NCBI GenBank assembly: GCA_007375925.1
Contig: VMFH01000042.1
Span: forward strand, 1 to 5,355
DNA: 5,355 nt
Reading direction: 5' to 3'
DNA from: Parcubacteria group bacterium Gr01-1014_72
GTDB lineage: Bacteria; Patescibacteriota; Minisyncoccia; Phycocordibacterales; VMFH01
Below are positions 1 to 5,355 of the stretch, one piece after another. Both the position numbers and the translations under genes were made by a program. The notes beneath the pieces were generated by a model. It did no database searches. It was not told the origin of the DNA and was given only the letters and a program-made list of their open reading frames with translations. How positions within the stretch are numbered: position 1 is the stretch's first letter; every line of letters starts with the position of its first letter.

Positions 1-153
1 CTGAAGCTTAAGCGCAGCGCGAATACCGAACTCTTTTGCAATCTTGCCTACCTCTGCAATGATGCGTTTCCCATGCTCCAAAGACCCTTGATGGTTGTTG
101 GCCATCTCAAAGGTAAAAAGATTACTGAAGTCGAACTTCCGCTCCCCATTCAT
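1..153 (-). CDS. neuB: NeuB-family N-acetylneuraminate (nonulosonate) synthase, N-terminal part, cut by window edge
   Basis: Only the first 51 codons lie in the window; the gene continues past the left edge. NeuB-family enzymes condense phosphoenolpyruvate with an N-acetylated amino sugar to make a nine-carbon acidic sugar (sialic, legionaminic or pseudaminic type) in the cytoplasm. The visible segment reads as the first strand and helix of the NeuB TIM barrel: FSNLFTFEMANNHQG at residues 9-23, which matches the family's E-x-x-x-NH-x-G start motif, followed by an amphipathic helix (EHGKRIIAEVGKIAKEFG) and then ALKLQ, equivalent to the usual A-x-K-x-Q strand. The ATG at 153 is the only sensible start: an in-frame TAA lies 6 bp upstream (160-162), and a promoter ends 9 nt upstream. 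There is no Shine-Dalgarno sequence. It is transcribed divergently from the membrane glycosyltransferase-like gene. The exact sugar product cannot be told from this fragment, so the symbol is at family level. Confidence 0.82.
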   Translation of the reverse strand, partial: MNGERKFDFSNLFTFEMANNHQGSLEHGKRIIAEVGKIAKEFGIRAALKLQ

Positions 154-162
154 AGGCGCTTA

Positions 163-190
163 ACAATACTAGAAATAATGGAAACGTCAA
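163..190 (-). promoter_or_regulatory. Promoter of the neuB-like gene
   Basis: On the minus strand a -35 box TTGACG (190-185) and a -10 box TATTGT (168-163) are separated by 16 bp. The -10 ends 9 nt before the ATG at 153, so the transcript would begin within about 0 to 3 nt of the start codon. No Shine-Dalgarno sequence is present. This was read by eye against the sigma-70 consensus. Confidence 0.6.
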
Positions 191-215
191 TACCGTTCCT
201 CTATACCTCTGTAAA

Positions 216-229
216 CCCCCAAATGGGGG
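216..229. repeat. Short GC inverted repeat between divergent promoters
   Basis: Five C residues (216-220), an AAAT loop (221-224) and five G residues (225-229) form a perfect 5-bp inverted repeat. It lies about 67 bp upstream of the predicted neuB-like transcription start and about 155 bp upstream of the start of the membrane protein gene. It is not followed by a convincing T-run on either strand and no gene ends nearby, so a terminator is unlikely. A protein-binding site is possible but not shown. Confidence 0.35.
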
Positions 230-343
230 CGGATGTCACATACGCCTTTCTATCGGCTTTTTACGCTTACCGAATCACACCCCAAAATGGAGCTCCCTCT
301 GGTACAAATGCTTGGTGAAAGAAATATGCTCGGGCGCCATATG

Positions 344-371
344 TTGCAACACCTGTTTGTGTGTGTATGAT
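344..371 (+). promoter_or_regulatory. Promoter of the GT-C-like membrane protein gene
   Basis: A -35 box TTGCAA (344-349) and a -10 box TATGAT (366-371) are separated by 16 bp. The -35 sits inside an 8-bp palindrome, GTTGCAAC (343-350). Transcription would start around 378-379, which coincides with the ATG at 379 and makes the mRNA leaderless. The upstream candidate starts (GTG 361, ATG 367) lie in or before the -10 box and so would not be transcribed from this promoter. Confidence 0.55.
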
Positions 372-378
372 ACCGCGT

Positions 379-2412
379 ATGCTCCACGACCACCGAAAAC
401 GCTTGATGCGCACCTGTGGTAACTTCTTTCGACGGCATACTGTTGCACTCTTCATCGCACTCGCCGTTGCGCTACTCTATGGACTCTCACACCCCATTCT
501 TGCGGGACGGTTCGCAAAAGAGGGGGTGGAGTACTATCCGACGATTGTTACGAAAGATGAACGCTACTTCACCGTCGCGCGCACGAAAGGCGTATTCCTC
601 TACGGTGCCGCGAGCGGAGATGTCGCCACTTTTGAACACCGTGATGCTCCTGCGGGTCTTCCCACCGTTCCCCATCTTATCATGGGATACCTCGCCCGCG
701 CGCTCGGATCTGTAAAAGCTGCTTTCATTACAGCAGACTACCTCTTCCCCCCGCTCGCGTTCTTTCTTCTCTACCTTCTCATGTACGAGCTAAGCGGGCG
801 ACGAATAGTTGCATGTTCCTTCGCAACCCTCATGGCAATCTCTCCACGACTCCTCGCTTTCGTACCACTCTGGAATGATTACTACCAATCGTGGTTTTTC
901 ACACAACTCTTCAGAGTACAATCACGTCTCCCTCTTGACCGTTTTGAAGACCCCGAGCTGACGCTTCCCTTCTTTGCTCTCTCACTCTACCTCATTATTC
1001 GCTCGCTCAACCGCGGCGAGCGGGCAACAACGACCCTTGCTGGCATCTCCTTCGGAGTCCTTTTCTACATCTACTTCTACTACTCAACCTATCTTGCCGT
1101 TGCCCTCTTCATTATGCTTGGACTGTCACTCCTCCTCCGAAGGGGGGTTTTTGTGCGACGGCTTGCGGAGATCATCGGGCTCGGGCTCTTCACCTCCATC
1201 CCTCACTGGTTGAACTTTCTGCACTTTCGGGAACTTCCCGCCTATACCGATTTTGAGGCACGCATCGGACCAGAGCGGGGACGATACTTCTACACCTACC
1301 CGATCGTCCTCTTCGCGTACCTTCAGCAAGCGGTACTCGCTGGAGCAACGCTTTTCCTGTTTCTGCGTCGCCACGCATCGCGTGCTGTCTTTCTTGCAGG
1401 TCTTCTGTTGGCGATTTTCATTGTGTACAACATCCAGCTTCTGACAGGATTCAATCCTCAACCGGACCACTGGATCAAGCCACGCCAGATTATTGTCGCA
1501 CTGGGACTTATGACAATCGCGTGGCACCTCGGACGAATGTATAGCACGCGCATTTCGCCAAAAATTCTCATCGCAGCGAGCATCCTCGGAGCCGTAGGTT
1601 TCGGGTACAAGGCGCTCGCAGCAGGGCAACTAGATATACAAATAGTGTCCGGCACCGTGTCCTTACTTCTCCTCGCGGCCGCCGTTGTTTTCTTCCTACG
1701 GCGACATAGCGTGTTCCAGTGGCGCAAAATCGGACACGGCGCACTCGTCGCCGCGATATGCCTCCTCATTGTGAAGGGTGCGCTTACACAGAGAAACTTC
1801 ATACGCGAGAGCATGGTAGACGCGCGGTTACCAACACCCGTCGCCGAGAGTATAGAGTGGTTGAATGAGCACACACCGCAGGGCAGCGTCATCGGTACGC
1901 TCTCGTTTGAGACAAATAGTCTCATCCTCAACCTCACGGAGAACAATGTGTTCGTAGCGGATGGGTTCTTATCGTCGACCTCATCAAACAGAGAGCTGCA
2001 AGACCGCCTGTACCGCCTTGCCGCTCTCATGCGTCTCTCACCCGCAGAGGTCGGACGATTTTTTGCAACAGAAGCAACATACCCTCCCAAACATCCAAAT
2101 GAAGAGGGGTTGAGCTACCTCTTCGCCGATATGCTTCGCGCCCGCGAACGAGGTAGCATCTTTACGAACAGAGGTTTTCGCGCACCAGTGCTCTCCAAAG
2201 CAGAACACCAAACGATGGTAGCAGACTACGAAGTAGTCATCGGGGAGGGGCGTCTTACCATTCCATACAAACTAGATTACATCTACATAGGAACCGACGA
2301 GCTTACCATGTTTCCGGAGCTCGCCAAAATAAAATTCCCTGACGCGCCGCTGTTCCGGAACGAAGCAGCGACAATCTGGCGTTTCAAGTCTTCGTATCTA
2401 CCCGAAATGTAA
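379..2412 (+). CDS. Polytopic membrane protein, probable GT-C type glycosyltransferase
   Basis: The 677-residue product has a short basic cytoplasmic N terminus, a first membrane span at about 21-40, and an outer loop carrying an acidic pair D60-E61. Roughly ten to twelve further spans follow, at about 118-137, 142-160, 194-209, 218-253 (two), 262-282, 307-330, 335-355, 370-384, 395-413, 421-440 and 453-469. A soluble C-terminal domain of about 200 residues is predicted to face outside (470-677); it contains an EWLNEHTPQGSVIGTLSF stretch (493-510). One early span, an acidic loop motif, many spans and an outer C-terminal domain are the layout of GT-C enzymes, which use polyprenyl-linked sugars. 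I cannot name a specific family, and a non-enzymatic YfhO-like protein is possible. The start at 379 was chosen because the promoter at 344-371 predicts transcription starting there; GTG 361, ATG 367 and ATG 406 are alternatives. No Shine-Dalgarno sequence is seen. The gene converges on the truncated methyltransferase. Confidence 0.7.
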   Translation: MLHDHRKRLMRTCGNFFRRHTVALFIALAVALLYGLSHPILAGRFAKEGVEYYPTIVTKDERYFTVARTKGVFLYGAASGDVATFEHRDAPAGLPTVPHLIMGYLARALGSVKAAFITADYLFPPLAFFLLYLLMYELSGRRIVACSFATLMAISPRLLAFVPLWNDYYQSWFFTQLFRVQSRLPLDRFEDPELTLPFFALSLYLIIRSLNRGERATTTLAGISFGVLFYIYFYYSTYLAVALFIMLGLSLLLRRGVFVRRLAEIIGLGLFTSIPHWLNFLHFRELPAYTDFEARIGPERGRYFYTYPIVLFAYLQQAVLAGATLFLFLRRHASRAVFLAGLLLAIFIVYNIQLLTGFNPQPDHWIKPRQIIVALGLMTIAWHLGRMYSTRISPKILIAASILGAVGFGYKALAAGQLDIQIVSGTVSLLLLAAAVVFFLRRHSVFQWRKIGHGALVAAICLLIVKGALTQRNFIRESMVDARLPTPVAESIEWLNEHTPQGSVIGTLSFETNSLILNLTENNVFVADGFLSSTSSNRELQDRLYRLAALMRLSPAEVGRFFATEATYPPKHPNEEGLSYLFADMLRARERGSIFTNRGFRAPVLSKAEHQTMVADYEVVIGEGRLTIPYKLDYIYIGTDELTMFPELAKIKFPDAPLFRNEAATIWRFKSSYLPEM

Positions 2413-2415
2413 ACT

Positions 2416-2592
2416 CTATTGCTCGAGCACGTGGTCCCCTTCTATGAGTTCAAATGTGTTGTTGGGAAACGGGTACGGGAACACATCGAGGTCGTGCAGC
2501 ACGTCGGACTGTACCGCGGGATTGCCGTCAAGGTTAATGAACCCTTCCTTGCGAAAGTCCCCACACCCGAAATTCAGACGTTTCTCCTTCAT
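2416..2592 (-). pseudogene. Truncated SAM-dependent methyltransferase (N-terminal third only)
   Basis: This 58-codon frame is the start of a class I (methyltransferase type 11-like) fold. It has motif I LNFGCGD (6-12), the strand ending in the acidic ribose-binding region FINLDG (18-23), the DVLHDLDVFPYPF segment (30-42) typical of small glycan-cluster methyltransferases, and the NNTFELIEGDHVLE strand (44-57). In the family HVLE is followed by H and more than 100 further residues; here it reads HVLEQ then TAG. Downstream of the stop is the 3' end of the convergent membrane protein gene, with no methyltransferase-like coding in any frame, so the rest is lost rather than frameshifted. The ATG at 2592 is preferred over the in-frame GTG at 2607 because a promoter ends 7 nt before it. 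The AsnB-type gene lies 74 bp upstream on the same strand. An active enzyme is unlikely because most of the substrate-binding half is absent. Confidence 0.8.
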
Positions 2593-2599
2593 GGGAGCG

Positions 2600-2628
2600 A
2601 TTATCACATCTCACCCGAACGCTGTCCA
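2600..2628 (-). promoter_or_regulatory. Promoter of the truncated methyltransferase
   Basis: On the minus strand a -35 TGGACA (2628-2623) and a -10 GATAAT (2605-2600) are separated by 17 bp. The -10 is preceded by TGT, an extended -10 arrangement. It ends 7 nt before the ATG at 2592, which predicts a leaderless mRNA. The promoter looks intact although the gene it serves is truncated. Confidence 0.6.
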
Positions 2629-2666
2629 TATGAATCGGACGCCTTCATTCCCCAACAAGACCCCCT

Positions 2667-4532
2667 CTAACGCCCGCCACGCCCCCACCGCTCATACCAG
2701 AGCTCAAACGCCAAAAGCGTCCAGAGGCGTTTCGCGTGATTGGCGCGCTCCGCAAGGTGTTCCGCGAGGAGACGCTCAACATATGAGGGGTTGAAAAATC
2801 CTTCCCTCGCGAGCCGCGCGGGAGAGAGTACATCAGTTGCGAGCTCGCGGAAGGGGCCGCGCAGCCACAACGCAAGCGGAATAGTAAAACCCTGCTTTCT
2901 GCGGCTGATGATAGCCGCCGGAAGCCGCCCCTTCATGAGTTTCTTGAGAAGATACTTCGTCGTCATACCCCGCAGCTTGAAGTGGTACGGCAGACGGTTG
3001 GCAAATTCCACAACAGATGTTGCGAGAAAGGGCGAACGCACCTCAAGGGCATGGGCCATCGTCGCGCGGTCAAGTTTGACCAACACCTCGTCCATGAGAT
3101 ACCCGCGCTGGTAGAGGTAGAGTGTTCGCTCTGCTTCGTTTGCATCGGAAGCCTCACGCACTCGTTCATCAACGTGCACAAAAGGGTTCGGGACATCGTA
3201 GGGTTCACGAAAAAGTTCACCCTGCACTTCCGGCGGGAAGCTCCCAAGCCAACGCGCGTGACGGTAGCGCCGCGGCGCATCTGCTCCCTCCAAAAACTTC
3301 CGGAGCTTGAAATCAAAACTGAAGTACGAGGTTCCAGAAGGGAGGTGCGAGACGAGCGATTCAACTCCTTTCCGGAGCAGGCGCGGTAAGAACCGGTAGA
3401 CGTCAGCCAGACGATCCGCCTGGAAGGTCGGATACCCCGCGAAGAGCTCGTCAGCGCCGTCGCCACCGAGCGCCACCACGACGTGCCGGCGCGCAAACTG
3501 CGAGAGAAAGTATGTGGGAATGACTGATACATCGCCGATCGGCTCGTCAAAAGTGGCGGCAATGCCGGGAAGGAGGGCAAGTGCGTCAGAAGCCGTGAGA
3601 GTAGCCTCGCGGTGCGTCGTACCGAGCGCCGTCGCAACGGCATGAGCTTCCCGCGATTCATTGAAGGAGCGTTCTCCAAACCCTATGGAGAAACTCTCAA
3701 TCGCGGTGCGTCCCGCCGCGACCGCATAGTAGGCAACGGCAGAACTGTCAATGCCGCCGGAGAGAAAGATGCCTACGGGGACGTCCGCGACGAGCCGCTC
3801 GGCGACGCTCTGTGCGAGGAGGGTGTCCAACGTCCGGAGTGCACCGGAGAGCGTCAGTGTCTTATCCGCCGTGAACGAAGGCTGCCAGAATGTTTCTTCG
3901 CGGAGAGAGCCGGACGCGATGCGAAGGTACGAACCGGGAGAGACTTTCCTCACACCTCTAAAGATGCTTCGCGGCGTCGGCACATATTCGTACTGCACAT
4001 ACTCTCGCAACGCCTCTCTATCAATCTCTCCCCGAAATGCAGAGTGCTCGCGCAGGGCCTTCACTTCAGAACCGAACAAGAACGTATCGCCGTATTCCCC
4101 AACGTAGAGAGGCTTCTTGCCCATTCGGTCACGTGCGAGAAAGAGGAGGTTGCGAGCGACATCATGGATGGCGATTGCAAACATGCCGTGGAGCCGTTCA
4201 AAACACTTTTCTCCGTAGGCCTCGTAGGAGCGGAGTATCACCTCCGTATCGGTCCGGCTCCTAAAGGAGAAGCGCGGCAGAAGCTCCGCCCGAAGCTCTT
4301 TGAAGTTGTAGATCTCCCCATTAAAAACGAGCCGAACCGTACCCCGCTCGTTTGTCATGGGCTGATTCCCCGCCGCAGATCGGTCGAGGATGGCGAGCCG
4401 TGTCGAGCCGAGTCCGACCTGCCCCACCACTGCGGCCCCTTGGTGGTCAGGACCGCGGTGCTTGATGGTTGATACCATTCTGTGAAGAGTCTGCTCATCC
4501 CCACGACCGACAAAACCGGTAATGCCACACAT
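2667..4532 (-). CDS. asnB: Asparagine synthase (glutamine-hydrolysing), AsnB type
   Basis: This complete 621-residue protein, normal for the family, transfers ammonia from glutamine to an ATP-activated carboxylate, classically aspartate to asparagine, in the cytoplasm. It begins MCGITGFVG, so Cys2 becomes the N-terminal nucleophile of a class II glutaminase after Met removal. The glutaminase domain (about 2-210) keeps the LGSTRLAILD arginine (45) and NGEIYN (71-76). The synthetase domain keeps the PP-loop SGGIDSS (258-264), GGDGADE (356-362), the DEVLVKLDRATMAHALEVRS block (481-500) and RRKQGFTIPL (544-553). The start is fixed by the required MCG. The frame stays open far upstream, antisense to the next gene, but that extension is not real. 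No Shine-Dalgarno sequence is seen and the promoter is at 4539-4566. In glycan clusters such paralogues often amidate sugar carboxylates, for example uronic acids, so the true substrate may not be aspartate. It is divergent from the nucleotidyltransferase gene. Confidence 0.93.
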   Translation of the reverse strand: MCGITGFVGRGDEQTLHRMVSTIKHRGPDHQGAAVVGQVGLGSTRLAILDRSAAGNQPMTNERGTVRLVFNGEIYNFKELRAELLPRFSFRSRTDTEVILRSYEAYGEKCFERLHGMFAIAIHDVARNLLFLARDRMGKKPLYVGEYGDTFLFGSEVKALREHSAFRGEIDREALREYVQYEYVPTPRSIFRGVRKVSPGSYLRIASGSLREETFWQPSFTADKTLTLSGALRTLDTLLAQSVAERLVADVPVGIFLSGGIDSSAVAYYAVAAGRTAIESFSIGFGERSFNESREAHAVATALGTTHREATLTASDALALLPGIAATFDEPIGDVSVIPTYFLSQFARRHVVVALGGDGADELFAGYPTFQADRLADVYRFLPRLLRKGVESLVSHLPSGTSYFSFDFKLRKFLEGADAPRRYRHARWLGSFPPEVQGELFREPYDVPNPFVHVDERVREASDANEAERTLYLYQRGYLMDEVLVKLDRATMAHALEVRSPFLATSVVEFANRLPYHFKLRGMTTKYLLKKLMKGRLPAAIISRRKQGFTIPLALWLRGPFRELATDVLSPARLAREGFFNPSYVERLLAEHLAERANHAKRLWTLLAFELWYERWGRGGR

Positions 4533-4538
4533 AGCGTC

Positions 4539-4566
4539 ATGATAACAGAGTGAGGCGGTGGCGCAA
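4539..4566 (-). promoter_or_regulatory. Promoter of the asnB-type gene
   Basis: On the minus strand a -10 box TATCAT (4544-4539) lies 6 nt before the ATG at 4532. A weaker -35, TTGCGC (4566-4561), sits 16 bp upstream of the -10. The predicted transcript starts at or next to the start codon, and there is no Shine-Dalgarno sequence. Confidence 0.52.
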
Positions 4567-4574
4567 TGAAATTT

Positions 4575-4643
4575 ATTATCTGCCCGCAGAATACCTCGTC
4601 CCGCTCCTAAGCGGGACGAGGATGAATGCGGAATGCAGATAAT
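4575..4643. repeat. 69-bp nested imperfect palindrome with 12-bp perfect core hairpin
   Basis: The core is a perfect 12-bp GC-rich inverted repeat (4594-4605 with 4610-4621) around a 4-nt loop CCTA. Outside a 5/5-nt internal loop (4589-4593 and 4622-4626), CCGCA (4584-4588) pairs with TGCGG (4627-4631). After a 3-nt bulge (4632-4634), ATTATCTGC (4575-4583) pairs with GCAGATAAT (4635-4643). In all, 26 base pairs fold in one nested structure. It sits exactly between the two divergent promoters: 8 bp from the asnB-type -35 and 3 bp from the nucleotidyltransferase -35. It is upstream of both genes, so it is not a terminator for either. It may be a dispersed palindromic repeat, a MITE-like remnant or an operator; the sequence alone does not decide. 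Confidence 0.8.
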
Positions 4644-4646
4644 TGA

Positions 4647-4674
4647 TTGACAGGACGTATACTCGTGATAACAA
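4647..4674 (+). promoter_or_regulatory. Promoter of the nucleotidyltransferase gene
   Basis: A perfect -35 TTGACA (4647-4652) is followed after 16 bp by a weak -10, TAACAA (4669-4674), preceded by TGA (4666-4668), an extended -10 arrangement that would compensate. The -10 ends 8 nt before the ATG at 4683, which predicts a leaderless or nearly leaderless mRNA. No Shine-Dalgarno sequence is present. Confidence 0.58.
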
Positions 4675-4682
4675 TTACCTGT

Positions 4683-5355
4683 ATGAAATTGATTCTTCTC
4701 GCTGCGGGTGAGGGCGAACGCATGCGCCCCCTCACCGAAAAGATTCCGAAACCGCTTCTCCCCTACCGCGGTAAACCGCACCTCAACCACTTCTTTGAGG
4801 CGCTCCCGCCGCAGATTGATGAGGTCATCATCTCCGTGTGGTACCTTGGGGACCACATCCGCGAGCACTGCGGCAACCGCTTTTACGGACGCGCCATTTC
4901 GTACGTTCCGGGAGGAGGGGCGGGAAATGCGGTGGGTCTCATGAACGCACGAGCGATGCTTCGCGAGGGAGAGCGCTTCGCCATCGCGTATGCCGATGAA
5001 ATAATCACCCGACGCGAGATGCTCGCCTGCCTCGCCCATCCGCTCTCGTGGCTGTACTATCACAAAGAGAATCCGACGGACGTTGGGGTTGCGGTGCTGC
5101 GCGCCGACGGCACGATTGAGCGGATTGTTGAGAAGTCGCCGCGGCCACCCACAACAATTGTTGTTGATGGATTTATGGTCGCGAACACTGATCTGTTTTC
5201 GCATACCGAACCGCCGAGAGAGGGACGCGAGTGGTTCGTGTCAGAGATGATGGGAAGTTTTGCGGTGCACAACAGCGTCGTTGCGGTAGAGGCCGACCTG
5301 GAGCATATGCAGTTATCGGTGCCTGCGGATCTTGAAAAACTTACATACCTGCCAT
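4683..5355 (+). CDS. Sugar-phosphate nucleotidyltransferase (NTP_transferase family), nearly complete, cut by right edge
   Basis: The 224 visible codons encode a cytoplasmic enzyme expected to join a sugar 1-phosphate to an NTP, giving an NDP-sugar for glycan assembly. The N terminus has the family signature: LAAGEGERMRPLT (6-18) for the nucleotide phosphates and IPKPLLP (21-27) with the catalytic-type Lys23. SVWYLGDHIREH (51-62) is a typical following helix. Asp105 in YADEI occupies the metal-binding Asp position, and VEK (149-151) matches the conserved E-K pair. LSVPADLEKL (211-220) resembles the C-terminal GTPEDL motif, so probably only a few residues are missing. Two motifs vary: GNAVG (81-85) where relatives have GTAGA, and YADE rather than NGD, so substrate specificity cannot be assigned. 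The ATG at 4683 is preferred because the signature follows at once and the promoter ends 8 nt upstream. It is divergent from the asnB-type gene. Confidence 0.87.
   Translation, partial: MKLILLAAGEGERMRPLTEKIPKPLLPYRGKPHLNHFFEALPPQIDEVIISVWYLGDHIREHCGNRFYGRAISYVPGGGAGNAVGLMNARAMLREGERFAIAYADEIITRREMLACLAHPLSWLYYHKENPTDVGVAVLRADGTIERIVEKSPRPPTTIVVDGFMVANTDLFSHTEPPREGREWFVSEMMGSFAVHNSVVAVEADLEHMQLSVPADLEKLTYLP

Larger units (their letters stand above)
154..378. other. Divergent intergenic region between the neuB-like and GT-C-like genes
   Basis: This 225-bp region holds two back-to-back promoters (minus strand 163-190, plus strand 344-371). A small GC hairpin lies at 216-229 and an 8-bp palindrome, GGAGCTCC, at 289-296. 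The short reading frames crossing it lack starts with promoters and resemble no protein I know. I see no tRNA or other structured RNA in it. Confidence 0.6.

Noticed and set aside
73..318. 81-codon plus-strand frame across the left intergenic region
   Set aside because: It runs antisense to the start of the neuB-like gene and through its promoter, has no promoter or ribosome site of its own, and resembles no known protein.
1126..2090. Minus-strand open frames of 167 and 210 codons within the membrane protein gene
   Set aside because: They are antisense shadows of the polytopic protein. Their products are low-complexity, Arg/Ser/Cys-rich sequences without domains.
2413..2430. Palindrome TGCTCGAGCA at 2420-2429 as a bidirectional terminator between convergent genes
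   Set aside because: The symmetric sequence has no loop and no flanking T-run, and it lies within conserved methyltransferase codons (VLEQ), so coding explains it.
2593..2666. Terminator between the asnB-type gene and the methyltransferase fragment
   Set aside because: Only a 4-bp GTCC/GGAC pairing is visible, without a T-run. The region is explained by the methyltransferase promoter.
3612..4472. 286-codon open frame on the plus strand
   Set aside because: It is wholly antisense to asnB, has no promoter of the local type, shows no recognisable motif, and is explained by the codon bias of the real gene.
4594..4621. Core hairpin as a Rho-independent terminator
   Set aside because: No gene ends at it: both flanking genes are transcribed away from it, and neither side has a T-run directly after the stem.
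4533..5204. Upstream extension of the asnB frame by 224 codons on the minus strand
   Set aside because: The class II glutaminase needs Cys directly after the initiator Met, and MCGITGF starts at 4532. The extension runs through the palindrome and antisense to the nucleotidyltransferase and has no family resemblance.

Overview
This window looks like part of a bacterial surface-glycan (capsule, O-antigen or S-layer glycan) gene cluster. It carries five protein-coding loci and no RNA gene, insertion sequence or CRISPR that I can see. The organism cannot be fixed from the sequence. The chromosome appears bacterial, with the standard code and moderate to slightly high GC. Compact spacing, starts without Shine-Dalgarno sequences and the flavour of the proteins would fit an uncultured candidate-phylum (Patescibacteria/Parcubacteria-like) genome, but that is a low-confidence inference.

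Layout from left to right: (1) the first 51 codons of a NeuB-family nonulosonate (sialic-acid-like) synthase on the minus strand, cut by the left edge. (2) A 225-bp divergent intergenic region with two back-to-back promoters and a small GC hairpin. (3) A large polytopic membrane protein on the plus strand (about 677 aa), with the layout of a GT-C glycosyltransferase. (4) A truncated SAM-dependent methyltransferase on the minus strand (58 codons), convergent with the membrane protein and only 3 bp from its stop. (5) A complete glutamine-hydrolysing asparagine synthase (AsnB type, 621 aa) on the minus strand. (6) A 150-bp divergent intergenic region with two promoters flanking a 69-bp nested imperfect palindrome. 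(7) A sugar-phosphate nucleotidyltransferase on the plus strand, running off the right edge close to its expected C terminus.

Taken together, the nucleotidyltransferase could make an activated NDP-sugar and the NeuB enzyme a nonulosonate. The AsnB-type enzyme could amidate a sugar carboxylate or simply make asparagine. The membrane protein could transfer a lipid-linked sugar on the outer face of the membrane. These pathway links are inference from co-location.

The most notable pattern is regulatory. All five genes have a recognisable -35/-10 pair with a 16 or 17 bp spacer, the -10 box ends only 6 to 9 nt before the start codon, and none has a Shine-Dalgarno sequence. This predicts leaderless or nearly leaderless mRNAs throughout and helps choose the starts. 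The truncated methyltransferase still has its own good promoter, and its reading frame stops exactly at a conserved motif, which suggests a recent deletion or rearrangement.
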